From NCBI GenBank assembly GCA_040880365.1, contig JBBDIO010000078.1:1-6466 (forward strand): DNA of 6,466 nucleotides. Direction: 5' to 3'. The notes beneath the pieces were generated by a model that ran no database searches, had not been told where the DNA came from, and was given only the letters and a program-made list of their open reading frames with translations. Position numbers and translations under genes: made by a program. Shown here piece after piece: positions 5,754 to 6,466 of the stretch (the first letter of the stretch is position 1; each line of letters opens with the position of its first letter). Source of the stretch: JBBDIO01 sp040880365 (GTDB lineage Bacteria; Chloroflexota; Anaerolineae; Caldilineales; Caldilineaceae).

Positions 5754-6466
5754 ATGTCTGAGTGGTTTTCATCTCTATCGCCCACGCCGGGTAACAGGCG
5801 TCGTCATGCGAGTCTCTACAATTCTCAACGCCGCAACCCTGTATGGCTTGGGCGCGTCCTGCTTTTCTGCATGAGCCTGCTGGGCGCAGCCTTGTTGACG
5901 GCGTGTGGCGCGGAGCCTGCGCCGGACCCGGTCGCAGAAAACGTAGCCGCACCCCAAAACACGCCCGCCGCCGCCACAACCCCGGATGTCGCCCCGGATA
6001 GCCCGCCCACCATTCTGGAATTCTGGACCAGCGACACCGAAGCGGTGCGCATTGCAGTCTATGAAGCAGTCGCCCAGCGTTTTATGGCAGAGCATCCCCA
6101 CATCGACGTGCGCATTGTGCCCGTTGCCGAAAGCGATGTCTCCTTTCAGCTGATGGAAGCCGCCGACCAGAATTTGTTGCCTGCGCTGGTGCGCGTTGGG
6201 GTCGAACGGCTGGCGCCGCTGGCCGCGGCCGGCATTGTAGATGAAGATGCCGCCGCCGCGGTGATTGACGCGGTGGGGCGCGACGATTTCCGCACGCGTC
6301 CGCTGGATATGGCGCGCAACCCCGCCACCGGTGAGGCGATGGGCGTGCCCTTCGACGGCTGGCTCCAGGCCATCTGGTATCGCAGCGATCTCTTTGGGCG
6401 GGCGGGTCTGGCCGCGCCCGTCACCTGGGAACAGATTGACACGGCCTGCGACGCGCTGGTCGATGC
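5754..6466 (+). CDS. Family-1 extracellular sugar-binding lipoprotein (MalE-like), 3' end beyond the window
   Basis: The first 237 codons are present and the frame is open to the window edge; family members are usually about 420-500 residues, so roughly half is seen. About 30 polar and basic residues (MSEWFSSLSP…RRNPV) precede a hydrophobic core at 31-49 and the lipobox LTAC, with the lipidated Cys at 51. That N-region is longer than usual. An Ala/Pro/Thr-rich linker to about residue 85 leads into the binding domain: ILEFWTSDTEAVRIAVYEAV (87-106), then FMAEHPHIDVRIVP (110-123). Later come GVPFDGWLQAIWYRSDLFGRAGL (197-219) and the conserved TWEQI (224-228), all typical of sugar ABC importer binding proteins. 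MalF/MalG-type permease genes would be expected downstream, outside the window. It is transcribed divergently from the family-5 transporter operon. The sugar bound is unknown. Confidence 0.92.
   Translation, partial: MSEWFSSLSPTPGNRRRHASLYNSQRRNPVWLGRVLLFCMSLLGAALLTACGAEPAPDPVAENVAAPQNTPAAATTPDVAPDSPPTILEFWTSDTEAVRIAVYEAVAQRFMAEHPHIDVRIVPVAESDVSFQLMEAADQNLLPALVRVGVERLAPLAAAGIVDEDAAAAVIDAVGRDDFRTRPLDMARNPATGEAMGVPFDGWLQAIWYRSDLFGRAGLAAPVTWEQIDTACDALVD

Noticed and set aside
6146..6442. A 98-codon minus-strand frame at the right end
   Set aside because: Antisense to the family-1 binding protein, low complexity (Ser/Ala/Arg), no ribosome binding site seen.

Overview
This 6.5 kb chromosomal window is a nutrient-uptake and sugar-acid catabolism locus. 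It holds four complete protein genes and the 5' part of a fifth. The coding DNA is GC-rich and intergenic DNA is more AT-rich. Both solute-binding proteins are predicted lipoproteins with long Ala/Pro/Thr/Asp-rich linkers after the lipobox cysteine. This style is common in Chloroflexota (Anaerolineae/Caldilineae-like bacteria), but the taxonomic guess is inference from protein style only. No RNA gene, CRISPR array, insertion sequence, integrase or phage gene was seen.

Layout: 1-285 is an untranslated region with a few short inverted repeats. At 286-1485 (+) lies an enolase-superfamily enzyme whose active-site spacing matches galactonate-dehydratase-type acid-sugar dehydratases. It converges on a minus-strand operon, and the two meet at a strong 17-bp hairpin (1494-1537) that probably terminates both. 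The minus-strand operon, in transcription order, is a family-5 (DppA/OppA-type) binding lipoprotein (5232-3526), a DppB/OppB-type permease (3526-2552) and a DppC/OppC-type permease (2450-1566). The first two genes are joined by a TGATG stop/start overlap. The third follows a 101-bp gap whose end contains a duplicated start-codon region. No ATP-binding (DppD/DppF-type) subunit is present.

The 521-bp region 5233-5753 separates this operon from a divergent plus-strand gene, a family-1 (MalE-like) sugar-binding lipoprotein that runs off the window end. It is rich in possible regulatory structure. There is a threefold 13-bp tandem repeat just upstream of the ribosome binding site of the family-5 protein, a block of ATAYAACAAA repeats, and an inverted repeat flanking a perfect TATAAT box. 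Further short palindromes lie nearer the family-1 gene.

Putting it together (inference): two ABC importers of different classes are transcribed divergently from a shared control region, and an acid-sugar dehydratase sits next to one of them. This fits a cluster for taking up and breaking down plant- or polysaccharide-derived sugars or sugar acids. The substrates cannot be read from the sequence. I see no clearly new system; the most unusual material is the repeat-rich divergent control region and the start region of the DppC-type gene.
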